This document shows, piece by piece, positions 42,900 through 51,523 of a DNA stretch of 64,000 nucleotides (its first letter is position 1; every line of letters begins with the position of its first letter). The notes beneath the pieces were generated by a model. That model was not told the DNA's origin and did not search any database. It was given only the letters and a program-made list of their open reading frames with translations. The DNA is from Gordonia sp. KTR9 (GTDB lineage Bacteria; Actinomycetota; Actinomycetes; Mycobacteriales; Mycobacteriaceae): NCBI RefSeq assembly GCF_000143885.2, contig NC_018581.1:744001-808000 (forward strand). Reading direction: 5' to 3'. Made by a program: the position numbers and the translations under genes.

Positions 42900-43900
42900 A
42901 CGACACCAAATCAATTAGCGACCGGTTGACCGAGTTCTTGGCGGCCCAACACCGGGAGGGCGAAGCGCGGGCCGAGGTCGGAACGCTCGCCCGGGCCGGC
43001 GCGGGCCGGTCGCGAGACAACTGGCTATTCGACCTCCTGGGCGACGTCGACGAGAAACTGATCCTGCGATGCGATCCTCCTGGCGGCCTGGTCGAAACCG
43101 ACCGCCGAACGGAGTTCGAAATTCTCCGCGCATTGGAACGCAGCGGACTCCCGACTCCGGTGGCGCGCTGGCTGGATGCGGATGGGAGCTGGTTCGGTAG
43201 GCCGGCGCTCATCATGCGGAGACTGCCAGGTGACTGCGACTATCGCGTCTTGTCCGATGACCGACGCAGCCTGGCCGACCGTCGAGAGCTCGCCGAATCG
43301 TTCTGTGAGCTGTTGGCCGATGTGCACGCCGTGGACTGGGCGGCTACCGATGTGGGCGCTGTACTGGCCGATCCGGGTAAGCGCGCTGCCGAGACCGAGC
43401 TGGACCGATGGAACAAGATCCTGACCAACGATCAGCTCGAACCGTCGCCGGCACTGGAACTGGCGTTCACTGTCCTACGCGAGCATGCACCCCTGGCTGC
43501 CCGTACCGTCTTGGTCCACGCTGACTTCAAGCCCGGCAACATTCTTCTCGACGGACAGCAGGTGACCGCGCTCCTGGATTGGGAACTGGCGCATCTCGGT
43601 GATCCGCTCGAAGACCTCGGCTGGGTCACACAGCCGCTACGGACCAGTGAACACCTGATCCCAGGGGCTTGGTCCGCCGACGATCTGGTGAGCCACTACG
43701 AGTCCGTGACAGGAGCCCCGGTCGATCGTCACGCATTGGCGTGGTGGGTTGGATTCGCGGCACTGAAGACTGCAGTCATGCAGGTCAGTGGGCTGCGTTC
43801 GTTCTTGGAGGGCAGAAGCGACGTTCCGTTCCGCCCCACACGTCGGGTACTCAACGCAGTGCTCGATGCCGTCGAAGCCCTCGAGAAGGAGCAGGCATGA
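42896..43900 (+). CDS. APH-family kinase, LvaA/ACAD10-like
   Basis: A 334-aa aminoglycoside phosphotransferase-fold kinase. N-lobe WLFDLLGDVDEKLILRCDPP; catalytic loop VHADFKPGNIL near 206-216 with HxDxxxxN; metal-binding Asp in LLDWELAHLGDPLEDLGW. APH-fold kinases of this type, such as LvaA of Pseudomonas levulinate catabolism and the kinase domain of ACAD10/11, phosphorylate the 4-hydroxyl of 4-hydroxyacyl-CoA to allow elimination. Translationally coupled to the small gene at 43897 by ATGA, as LvaA is partnered by LvaB. An antibiotic-resistance role is unlikely in this setting. Confidence 0.85.
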   Translation: MNDTKSISDRLTEFLAAQHREGEARAEVGTLARAGAGRSRDNWLFDLLGDVDEKLILRCDPPGGLVETDRRTEFEILRALERSGLPTPVARWLDADGSWFGRPALIMRRLPGDCDYRVLSDDRRSLADRRELAESFCELLADVHAVDWAATDVGAVLADPGKRAAETELDRWNKILTNDQLEPSPALELAFTVLREHAPLAARTVLVHADFKPGNILLDGQQVTALLDWELAHLGDPLEDLGWVTQPLRTSEHLIPGAWSADDLVSHYESVTGAPVDRHALAWWVGFAALKTAVMQVSGLRSFLEGRSDVPFRPTRRVLNAVLDAVEALEKEQA

Positions 43901-44250
43901 GACCAACGATCGAGGAAGAGCTCGCTGGGGCCACGCGGTTGCTGCGGCTGGCAGAGACCTGTGAGCAGCCCGGAGCCGGGGAATTGGCCCGAGACGCCCG
44001 ACGGTTGATCGGCTGGGTATCGGCTTCGTGGCATCAAGCCCTCCCGTTCTTGGTCGAGGACAACCAACGCCTGACCTCGTTGCTAAAGGTTCCGCCAGCC
44101 ACCGCCGTTGCCGACCTCGACGACGCCATCGCAGTGAATGATCAACTGCGCGAGCAACTGTGCGAGGGCATTCGTAATAACGCAGTGGGTCTCGATCGCG
44201 TGGAGGTTTTGCAATATCTCCGCGCGCGGATCGCCGCCGACCCGTCCTGA
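43897..44250 (+). CDS. small LvaB-like (DUF6285-type) partner of the APH kinase
   Basis: ATG 43897 overlaps the kinase stop (ATGA) and gives 117 residues, all-helical by pattern (MRPTIEEELAGATRLLRLAET, ALPFLVEDNQRLTSLLKVP, NAVGLDRVEVLQYLRARI). Size, position and helix pattern match the DUF6285/LvaB small subunit that forms a complex with the LvaA kinase. No catalytic residues are evident; it likely scaffolds or stabilises the kinase. A longer upstream frame (to 43669) is antisense-type noise. The adjacent gene begins 20 nt later. Confidence 0.75.
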   Translation: MRPTIEEELAGATRLLRLAETCEQPGAGELARDARRLIGWVSASWHQALPFLVEDNQRLTSLLKVPPATAVADLDDAIAVNDQLREQLCEGIRNNAVGLDRVEVLQYLRARIAADPS

Positions 44251-44270
44251 CCGATACCGAAAGGCCGATC

Positions 44271-45413
44271 ATGAATCCCGAGCCCAATCCGCTGTACATC
44301 GACGACGCGCATCTGGCCGAGCAGTTCCCGCTCAGCGCCCTCGACGACTTCATGATCCATCAGACACCCGATCCGGTACGGGTCATGTGGACTGGGGACC
44401 CGCGTGCTTACGAACGATATTGGATGGTCAGTCATGACCCGTCTGGTGAGCTCATGGTCGCAACCGGCGGCAGCTTCTATCCCAACCTCGACCGGGCCGA
44501 AGCGTATGCAATTGTGAACCTCCGCGGCCGACAGATCGCAGTCAGGAGCTTCCGTCCTCTCGGTGTCGACCGCGCCGATCTACGTGTCGGGCCCATCGCG
44601 CCCAGTATCGTGCAGGGCCTGCGGGAATGGCGCTATGTGCTCGAATCCAATGAGTGGGGAGTGAGTTATGACCTCACTTTTTGCGATACCACCAGGCAGG
44701 TGTTCCGAGAACCTCTCTCGAACTCAGCATCGGGCAACCCGGCGGGGCGACGCAATGACGTCACGAGCGGCTTCGAGTCATTCGGTGCGATCAGTGGCTG
44801 GGTGGAGGTCGACGGTGAACGCGTTGACCTGAAGCCCGATGCGGTTGGTACGCGAGATCGGCACTGGGGGACGGGGCGCGGGGTGGGCGGCCCGGCGCTG
44901 TCACTCGGCGGGCGGCTACATGTGGGTACCAACGGCAATGCCTTTGTTGCATTCGACGATTGGACCTTGTGGGGAGACCGGTTGTTCTACCCCTTCGGCT
45001 CTGCCGAATCGGGGTCGACCAAGGTGTTCAAGCCCAACCGGAAACTCCGCTTTGAAGCGGACACCCAGATCTTCCGCGAGGCGGTGGTCGATTACACCTT
45101 CGCAAACGGCAAAACCTCACAACTCCACTACGAGAAGATCGATCAGCAAACAATTTTTCTTCGATGCGGAATGTATGGCGGGACGCCCGATGGCGACATT
45201 CACCAGGGCGGCTACGACGGCCCTGCGATGACCGAAGGCGACCGTCACGATCTCAATCGACCGGAGCAGCGCATCGGTTTGCGAGGCCTTGACGAGCATC
45301 TGTGCCGAGTGACTCGCGATGACGGCGCGAGCAGCTTAGGAATCTATCAGACCATTGATCCGATCGCCTATGAAGTCTGCGCAGCCTCTCGACCCGGGTG
45401 GGCGTTCCTGTGA
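44271..45413 (+). CDS. carotenoid 1,2-hydratase/AttH-like (DUF7064-type) protein
   Basis: A 380-aa cytoplasmic protein with Trp/Arg/Gly-rich strands: RAYERYWMVSHDPSGELMVATGGSFYPNLDRAEAY, EWRYVLESNEWGVSYDLTF, DAVGTRDRHWGTGRGVGGP and LGGRLHVGTNGNAFVAFDDWTLWGD. This is the double-lipocalin-like fold of CrtC/AttH proteins, a hydratase or lipid/terpenoid-binding family frequent near Rieske oxygenases and CoA-ester genes in actinomycetes. GTRDRHWG includes the Arg-Asp-His pattern of the active site in CrtC-like proteins. Possible roles: hydration of a double bond, or substrate binding. Function not established. Confidence 0.7.
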   Translation: MNPEPNPLYIDDAHLAEQFPLSALDDFMIHQTPDPVRVMWTGDPRAYERYWMVSHDPSGELMVATGGSFYPNLDRAEAYAIVNLRGRQIAVRSFRPLGVDRADLRVGPIAPSIVQGLREWRYVLESNEWGVSYDLTFCDTTRQVFREPLSNSASGNPAGRRNDVTSGFESFGAISGWVEVDGERVDLKPDAVGTRDRHWGTGRGVGGPALSLGGRLHVGTNGNAFVAFDDWTLWGDRLFYPFGSAESGSTKVFKPNRKLRFEADTQIFREAVVDYTFANGKTSQLHYEKIDQQTIFLRCGMYGGTPDGDIHQGGYDGPAMTEGDRHDLNRPEQRIGLRGLDEHLCRVTRDDGASSLGIYQTIDPIAYEVCAASRPGWAFL

Positions 45414-45576
45414 CCGGCCGGTCTCGCCGGACATCGGTTCAGGATCGGTTCCACCCTGTTGAACGTCAACTATCGCAATCCGGACGACCATCGTAGGCTC
45501 GCACGAATAGTGGGCTAGACCACAGCGGGGCCGTCCGGCCATCGTGTTCGAGGCGTCGAGAAGGGAATCCGAAACC

Positions 45577-46542
45577 TTGTCTGATTCAGCGAATCTCGTT
45601 GATACACGGCTGGTCGCTGTCGTCGACGGTATCGATCACCCCACCCAAGAAGTGGTGACGGTGTCGTTGACCGAGCAGGCCGGGGCGAAGCTGCCCACCT
45701 GGGAACCGGGTGCCCATATCGACTTGATTGTCGGCGATGGACTGATTCGCCAGTACTCACTTTGTGGTGATCCCGCAGATCGGCATCACTATCGGCTCGG
45801 TGTTCTCAACGAGCCGGACGGGCGTGGAGGTTCGGCTGCGGTGCATCAACTCGCCGTCGGTGACAGAGTTGAGATCAGCGAGCCCCGCAACCACTTTCGA
45901 TTACTTCCCGCGCCGTCGTACCTGTTCATCGCCGGCGGCATCGGCATCACGCCATTGATGCCGATGATGCAGGCGGCAACAAGTGCAGGCGCTGATTGGA
46001 AACTGGCGTATGGGGGGCGCCGTCGCGAGAGTATCGCTTTCGGTGAGTGCTTGCACGCTACGTACGGGGACCGCGTGGCACTTTACCCGCAGGATGAATG
46101 CGGGCTTCTGGACGTAGAAGGCCTGCTCAGCGGCCTCGTGCCGGGTTCGCTGGTGTACACCTGCGGGCCCGAGCCGCTGCTCAACGCGGTGGAGTCGGTC
46201 GGAGAGAAGCTCGCACCCGGAACCGTCCACGTCGAGCGCTTCGCCGCAAAAGAGATCGACGAACCAGTCCGCACAGAGGGGTTCACGGTGTGGCTCGCCA
46301 AATCGGAACTGGCGCTGACGGTTCCGCCGGACCGCTCGATCTTGGAGGTCGTCACCGCCGCCGGCATCGAGGTCTCGACCTCTTGCGAGGACGGCATCTG
46401 CGGAACGTGTGAGACAAGGGTTCTGGCTGGGACACCCGATCATCGTGACTCGGTGCTCGACGAGGCCGAGAAGGAGGCCAACGACGCCATGATGATTTGC
46501 GTGTCGCGGGCCTGTGGTGACCGGCTTGAGCTCGATCTCTGA
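45577..46542 (+). CDS. phthalate-dioxygenase-reductase/VanB-type ferredoxin reductase
   Basis: I favour TTG 45577 because AGAAGGGA lies ~10 nt upstream; a GTG at 45544 lacks a ribosome site. 321 aa in the order flavin-binding barrel (LIVGDGLIRQYSLCGDP, with RxYS), NAD domain (FIAGGIGITPLMPMM, YTCGPEPLL) and C-terminal plant-type 2Fe-2S ferredoxin (CEDGICGTCETRV ... MICVSRA, four cysteines). This is the single-chain FMN/2Fe-2S reductase that feeds electrons from NADH to a Rieske oxygenase, such as PDR or VanB. The oxygenase gene follows after 77 nt. About 160 nt upstream (45414-45576) could hold an internal promoter. Confidence 0.92.
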   Translation: MSDSANLVDTRLVAVVDGIDHPTQEVVTVSLTEQAGAKLPTWEPGAHIDLIVGDGLIRQYSLCGDPADRHHYRLGVLNEPDGRGGSAAVHQLAVGDRVEISEPRNHFRLLPAPSYLFIAGGIGITPLMPMMQAATSAGADWKLAYGGRRRESIAFGECLHATYGDRVALYPQDECGLLDVEGLLSGLVPGSLVYTCGPEPLLNAVESVGEKLAPGTVHVERFAAKEIDEPVRTEGFTVWLAKSELALTVPPDRSILEVVTAAGIEVSTSCEDGICGTCETRVLAGTPDHRDSVLDEAEKEANDAMMICVSRACGDRLELDL

Positions 46543-46619
46543 CCAACGCACACAACTTGTACGTCCGACAAACTCGGACGCGCGTCAGCCCGCTCTACTG
46601 AATTGTCCAGGAGGCATAG

Positions 46620-47897
46620 ATGAATCACGAGGACAACGAACTGCTCTGCCGGGTGGGACCTGGCACCGCGATGGGGGCGGTGGTTCGGAACTACTGGTTG
46701 CCAGCCTTTCCCTCGAGTCGGTTGCCGGCTACCGACAGTGACCCGATCCGAGTGCGATTGTTCGGTGAGAACTATGTCGCGTTCCGTGGCGAGGACGGGG
46801 TGATCGGGTTTCTCGACGAGTTATGCCCTCACCGTGGTGCCCCGTTGGTGCTGGGTCATCAGGAGGGGTGCGCAATACGTTGCCTTTATCATGGCTGGAA
46901 GATCGGCACGGATGGTACGGTCCTCGAGACCCCGAACGCGGATTCGTCGGCGATTCGAAATGGGCTCAAGGCCAATGCTTTCCCGGTCGAGGAGTCGCAC
47001 GGGCTGGTGTGGGTCTATCTGGGAACCCAGGACCCGGTGCCTCCTCGTCCTCGCTACGCCTGGGAGATGGAGAAGCCTGAAAACACTCTGGTTGTCGACG
47101 TCGACTGGGATTGCAATTGGGTTCAGGCTCTCGAGGGTCTGCTCGACTCTTCGCACGCGGGCATTCTGCACGCCGATATCCTCAAGAAGTTTCCGCCGAA
47201 GATGCAGGCAGACGGAGCGGCTATGAAGCGGGGCCTGTTGCCGCGATTCGAGATGGAGCGCACAGACTTCGGACTCCACTACGCGGCGATTCGTGCGGGC
47301 GCGGGCAGCACATCCGAGATCGATCAGGTGCGGATCACCGCGTATGCGGCACCGTTTGTGGCTTTCGTTCCGACCGGGGGAATGGCATTCATCCCGGTCC
47401 CGATCGACGATACTCACACCAAGTTCTACAACGTGTGGTGGGACCCGGACGAGAGACTGGACAGTGGCCCAGGATATGAACACCGACTGGACATGTGGGG
47501 AGTGACCGAGGAAATTCTGCAGATGACGGGCATGGCTCCGGTTGAACCCCCAGTTGGTGAGTTGCCTTCGCGGAATGTGTGGCCGCAGGATCGCGAGGCG
47601 ATGCGGCGTGGCGATTCGTACACCGGCCTGCCGGGCATCACTGCAGAGGACGCCGCACTCGCCGTCGGTATGGGTCCGATTATGGACCGCTCGAAAGAGC
47701 ACCTCGTAGCCGCGGACATCATCATCTCCAAGACGCGTCGACTGCTTCTGAAAGAAGCACGTCACGTGGCTGCAGGCGGCGATCACTCCAACTGGCAGAC
47801 CAGCAAGTCCGCTACCGAGAAGATTCGTGCAGCCTCGGGCGACCTTCCGGCTGAAACCGCTTGGCAGGAAATGGTTCCAGACCACGTCGCCACCTGA
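46620..47897 (+). CDS. Rieske non-heme iron oxygenase, phthalate 4,5-dioxygenase type
   Basis: A 425-aa oxygenase. The opening block ENELLCRVGPGTAMGAVVRNYWLPA is typical of the phthalate dioxygenase/LigX subgroup. Rieske cluster ligands Cys69-x-His71 and Cys88-x2-His91 (CPHRGAP ... CLYHGWK) are intact. The mononuclear iron motif is DSSHAGILH with Asp176, His179 and His184. It uses NADH-derived electrons from the upstream reductase to hydroxylate or O-demethylate an aromatic acid; this subgroup includes both ring dihydroxylases and demethylases. Paired with the LigB-type dioxygenase after 37 nt, it is the probable first committed step. Confidence 0.93.
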   Translation: MNHEDNELLCRVGPGTAMGAVVRNYWLPAFPSSRLPATDSDPIRVRLFGENYVAFRGEDGVIGFLDELCPHRGAPLVLGHQEGCAIRCLYHGWKIGTDGTVLETPNADSSAIRNGLKANAFPVEESHGLVWVYLGTQDPVPPRPRYAWEMEKPENTLVVDVDWDCNWVQALEGLLDSSHAGILHADILKKFPPKMQADGAAMKRGLLPRFEMERTDFGLHYAAIRAGAGSTSEIDQVRITAYAAPFVAFVPTGGMAFIPVPIDDTHTKFYNVWWDPDERLDSGPGYEHRLDMWGVTEEILQMTGMAPVEPPVGELPSRNVWPQDREAMRRGDSYTGLPGITAEDAALAVGMGPIMDRSKEHLVAADIIISKTRRLLLKEARHVAAGGDHSNWQTSKSATEKIRAASGDLPAETAWQEMVPDHVAT

Positions 47898-47934
47898 ACC
47901 TACAATCGCAACCGCAACACTAAGGAGTACGTCG

Positions 47935-48948
47935 ATGTCATCGATCGTCGCGTCCGTCGGCACATCACATTCGGTGATGTTGGCCCCGGGCCATCATGAA
48001 CTGTGGTCTACGCGTGCTGAGCAGGACCGCACAGACACCGGACTGCTTGATCGAGAGGGCAAGCCGGCCACATACTCAGAGTTGGAACAGCGCGCAGGCG
48101 ACCGCTTTCGCAACGAGCTGGATGCCGACACCTGGCAGCAGAAGTGGGATCGTGCACAGGTGGCGATCCAGCGAATTCGTGATGATCTGACGGAGCTTGA
48201 ACCGGATCTGCTGTTGATCATCGGTGACGACCAGCGCGAATTGTTCTATGAATCACTTCAGCCGGCGATTGCGGTTTTCATGGGCGACACCGTGAAGATG
48301 AGCGAGGGGCAGGTGCCGCACGATGTGCCCGCCGACCGCGTTGAGAAGGTGCGTGGATTTCTTTCTTGGTTGGGTTGCGATGGAAGATCCCATCCAGGTG
48401 ACCCAGGCGCTGGCCTTCACTTGGTGAAAAGCTTGGTGGCCCAAGGATTCGATGTGGCAAGTATGAACGAATTGCCCGGTGATCGTGAGTTCGGCCACGC
48501 CTTCGGGTGGGCCTTGGGTCCGATGCTGACCGGAACCAAATGGGAGAAGACATCGATCCCGTCGGTGCCGATCATGGTCAACACCTACTTCCCTCCGAAC
48601 CAGCCGACGTCGGCGCGCTGCTATGACCTCGGAACTGCCCTTGCCAAGGCCGTGAGTGACCTACCCGGAGAACGCCGCGTTGCGGTGATCGGCTCTGGTG
48701 GGCTATCGCACTTCGTCGTTGATGAAGAGATCGACCGTAAGGTGATGACTGCGCTTGCCGAGCATGACGTCGATGCTCTGCGCTCGATTCCGGAGGACCG
48801 GATCAATTCTGGCAGCTCTGAAATTCGCAACTGGTTGACAGTCGGAGGCGCTGCGGAGCATCTGAAGACCCGCTGGACTGAATACATCCCCGCCTACCGT
48901 AGCGCGGCAGGCACAGGCGTCGGACTTGCGTTCGGAGTTTGGTCTTGA
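47935..48948 (+). CDS. class III (LigB-type) extradiol ring-cleavage dioxygenase
   Basis: ATG 47935 with AAGGAG just before; 337 aa. SIVASVGTSHSVMLAPGHHELW supplies the first iron-binding His (H12, GTSHS motif), DLLLIIGDDQRELFYE near 91-106 and SGGLSHFVV near 256-264 are the other active-site blocks of the LigB superfamily. These Fe(II) enzymes open catechol-type rings beside the hydroxyls (protocatechuate 4,5-, gallate, 3-O-methylgallate dioxygenases). A separate LigA-like alpha subunit is not present, as in gallate dioxygenase-like or single-subunit enzymes. The stop overlaps a TTG start of the next gene. Confidence 0.88.
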   Translation: MSSIVASVGTSHSVMLAPGHHELWSTRAEQDRTDTGLLDREGKPATYSELEQRAGDRFRNELDADTWQQKWDRAQVAIQRIRDDLTELEPDLLLIIGDDQRELFYESLQPAIAVFMGDTVKMSEGQVPHDVPADRVEKVRGFLSWLGCDGRSHPGDPGAGLHLVKSLVAQGFDVASMNELPGDREFGHAFGWALGPMLTGTKWEKTSIPSVPIMVNTYFPPNQPTSARCYDLGTALAKAVSDLPGERRVAVIGSGGLSHFVVDEEIDRKVMTALAEHDVDALRSIPEDRINSGSSEIRNWLTVGGAAEHLKTRWTEYIPAYRSAAGTGVGLAFGVWS

Positions 48949-49943
48949 GTGCCCTTGATGTCGCTGCTGAGCGCGCAGAACTCGCTGAAGTTGCACGTCG
49001 AGTGTCCAACTGGGGGCGGTGGGGTGAGGACGACGAGCGCGGCCTGCTGAACACGATAACACCGGCCAAGCGAGTGGAAGCCGCACAGTCGGTCGTGCAC
49101 GGGATCGTGCATTCGCTGGCGGTCCCGCTTGGTGCCGGGGGACCTCAGGTTCCAGATGCCCCGGCGCCGCCGAGCACGAATGGAGCGTGGCGTCCACCCC
49201 AGAACCGCAGCAATCCGGTTCACACAATGCTCGCGACCGGCAGTGACCCGCAGGAAGTGAACGGGCTGGGCGGTGGCGCACATTTCACCGACGACGTGAT
49301 CTATATGCACTTGCAGGCTGCGACTCAATGGGATGCACTGTCGCACTGTTATTACGACGACCAGCTATACAACGGTAAGCCAGCGTCCTCGGTCACCTCT
49401 GCGGGTGCCCGCTATCTCTCGATTGACAAAGTTGCGGATGGATTTCTGTCTCGTGGGGTGCTGCTGGACATCGCTCGGTTGCACGGGGTCGAAACCTTGC
49501 CCGGCGACCATGTGATAGATGGTGACGATCTTGAAGCCGCTGCTGATGCTGCAGGGGTGGCGGTGACTCCTGGTGACATCGTCATCATACGTACCGGTTT
49601 GCTGTCGGAGTGGGCACTGACCGGATCGTGGGCGGCGATAAAACGGCGCCCGCAGCCGGGGGTGGGTATCAGTGCCGTCGAGTGGGTTGCCGAGCGTGAC
49701 GTCGCCGCCATTGCAACCGACAACACTGCAGCGGAGGCACTCGGTACAGGTAAGGCGCTGAAGGGTCCAGTTCATATGCTCGCGCTGCGTGATATGGGAC
49801 TACACCTGGGTGAGTATTGGTTCCTTGAAGATCTGGCGGCTGATTGCGCCCGACTAGAGCAGAGCACATTCATGCTGTCCGCTGCCCCGCTTCCCTTTGA
49901 GAATGCCGTCGGATCACCGACGAACCCGATCGCATTGCTATGA
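48945..49943 (+). CDS. cyclase-family metal-dependent hydrolase 2
   Basis: TTG 48945 overlaps the dioxygenase stop (TTGA), giving 332 aa. It is a divergent PF04199 member: the metal motif is MHLQAATQWDALSHCYYDDQLYNG, where Q-x-x-T-Q-W-D-A-L-x-H replaces H-x-G-T-H-x-D-x-P-x-H. GVGISAVEWVAERDVAAIATDNTAAEAL is the second half. The change in the metal motif suggests a substrate different from the first cyclase, perhaps an ester or the open-ring acid. As last gene of the plus arm and coupled to the extradiol enzyme, it may process the cleavage product. Followed by IS relics. Confidence 0.88.
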   Translation: MSALDVAAERAELAEVARRVSNWGRWGEDDERGLLNTITPAKRVEAAQSVVHGIVHSLAVPLGAGGPQVPDAPAPPSTNGAWRPPQNRSNPVHTMLATGSDPQEVNGLGGGAHFTDDVIYMHLQAATQWDALSHCYYDDQLYNGKPASSVTSAGARYLSIDKVADGFLSRGVLLDIARLHGVETLPGDHVIDGDDLEAAADAAGVAVTPGDIVIIRTGLLSEWALTGSWAAIKRRPQPGVGISAVEWVAERDVAAIATDNTAAEALGTGKALKGPVHMLALRDMGLHLGEYWFLEDLAADCARLEQSTFMLSAAPLPFENAVGSPTNPIALL

Positions 49944-50039
49944 ATCGACGTATCAATAGAGATTGAATCGCCGCCTGATTCTTGCGGTCTGTATTCGGGC
50001 GCTAGGTAGACAAAAGATGGCCGGAGAGTGTGACTTAGC

Positions 50040-51200
50040 ACGTGTGTAGCTCTGTCTGTGTCCGTGCGTTCCGGTATCCATCGCGAACTGGGCGTGAGTA
50101 GACAGTTTCTTACCGCGGTCCCACGTCAACGTCTTGCGCAGCTGCTGCGGAAGCGAGGCCATCGACGCTGTCAGTCTTGCATTCATCGCGACCGCACCGT
50201 AGCCACCGAGCGCTGGCCCATTTTTCACAGGCGGCTGCTCACCCCAGCCTTTCTGCCGGCAGATGCAATCAGAAGTGTTGTACGGCTGCGCCGTTCGACA
50301 AGGTTTCCATTCCGGACCGGCCCACACCGATGATCAGGTCACCTTCCAGTGACCGGGGGACGGCACGGTCACTGGCCGCAGCGGGCCGCTGCGACAGGAC
50401 GAAATCAGAGGTGATATGACCCTGCGGCTTGTTGCGTGAAGGAGCCCGCGGCTCCCTCAGTGCCCGCCCGGTGCGCAGGCACGCCACCAGCTCACGCTTG
50501 AGCGCGCCGCGACCCTCGATGAACAGGGACTGATAAATCGCCTCGTGACTGATACGCATGGATTCATCATCGCCGAAATCGACCTTCAAACGCCGCGAGA
50601 TTTGCTCCGGATTCCACGCCAGCGACCACCGCGGGTGGGCCCGGTGCGGTTTGTTGAGCCCCTTCCACGGCGCCGGCGTGGGGCCCGCAGCGATCGTGCC
50701 ATCGGGACGGCGGACAACGCCGGCCAGACGGTCCTGTACGTACTCCCGCAACTCGACGTGGGCCACGAGCTTCGCCGTCTTTGGACGCTTGGCAGCTTGC
50801 TGGGCTTTCCACTGCGCACCAACGCCCGATACTCGAGCTTCCCGCTCCTGGTCGCAGCATTGCGGCGCAACTCACGCGAAATCGTTGCCGGACTGCGACC
50901 GATCTGCCGGGCGATCTCACGCACCCCACAGTCTCGGGCGTGTAGCAGCGCGATCTCCTCTCGCTCGGCGAACGACAGATAGCGGCCCGAAGGCGTATCC
51001 AGACTCAGCGGCCTCATGCCGCCAGCGTGGCGGAACCAGCGCGTACCCACCGGCACCGACACACCGACAGCGATAGACGCTTCCGCCGTGCTCACCCCTG
51101 TCCCCTGTCGCGGCCGCGCGCCAAAACTCACGTTGCACCCGCCGCGACGGCTCCGGCCGCCCCGGCGAACGCATCGCCGGCCGAAGCGCCCGATCGGCAC
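50040..51200 (-). pseudogene. IS30-family transposase, fragmented
   Basis: Minus-strand pieces in order: EASIAVGVSVPVGTRWFRHAGG and LSFAEREEIALLHARDCGVREIARQIGRSPATISREL (HTH, about 51.1-50.88 kb). A frame change follows near 50.8 kb, then WKGLNKPHRAHPRWSLAWNPEQISRRL and the GDLIIGVGRSGMETL block (first Asp of the DDE triad) to about 50.32 kb. A deletion removes the middle, then NGPALGGYGAVAMNARL and LPQQLRKTLTWDRGKKLSTHAQF (50.2-50.08 kb); the C-terminus is missing. Clearly dead. It abuts the IS3 remnant at 51.36-51.52 kb. Confidence 0.82.
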
Positions 51201-51362
51201 GCCACTGTCGACGAACACTTACCGGCACATTGCTGGTCTTCCGGCTCCAGTCTGCTGTACTTACGCCGCACACCTCCAAGAATCAGGTGTGTTGCGACGA
51301 CCAGTTGAATCCACCGCCGTAGCAGTCAAGCCAGTGACGCAACGTGCCGCGCTCAACCCCAA

Positions 51363-51523
51363 GATCGGCGGCGATACCGCGCACCGTGGCCCCCGGGGTC
51401 AAACTCGTACAAGTCCACCGCGTCCTGCCGAAACTGCTCTGAATAGTGTCTCCGAGCCATATCTTGATCATCTCGCTTCTCCCCGCGAACTGCGGGATTC
51501 AACGTGTTCAAGGTCCGGGGTCA
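51363..51523 (-). repeat. IS3-family OrfA head remnant, copy B
   Basis: The minus strand from ATG 51460 reads MARRHYSEQFRQDAVDLYEF, then after a one-base shift ATVRGIAADLGVERGTLRHWL, the HTH part of IS3-type OrfA. The upstream IS end is 51461-51523 (TGACCCCGGACC on the minus strand). It is the better-preserved partner of copy A at 33471-33624, same orientation. Confidence 0.78.

Noticed and set aside
42896..43900. Aminoglycoside resistance gene
   Set aside because: APH fold only; coupling to an LvaB-like protein within a CoA-ester operon fits a metabolic acyl-CoA kinase better.
34219..51523. CRISPR array or defence system
   Set aside because: No regularly spaced repeats, no cas, nuclease or toxin-antitoxin genes were seen in the island.
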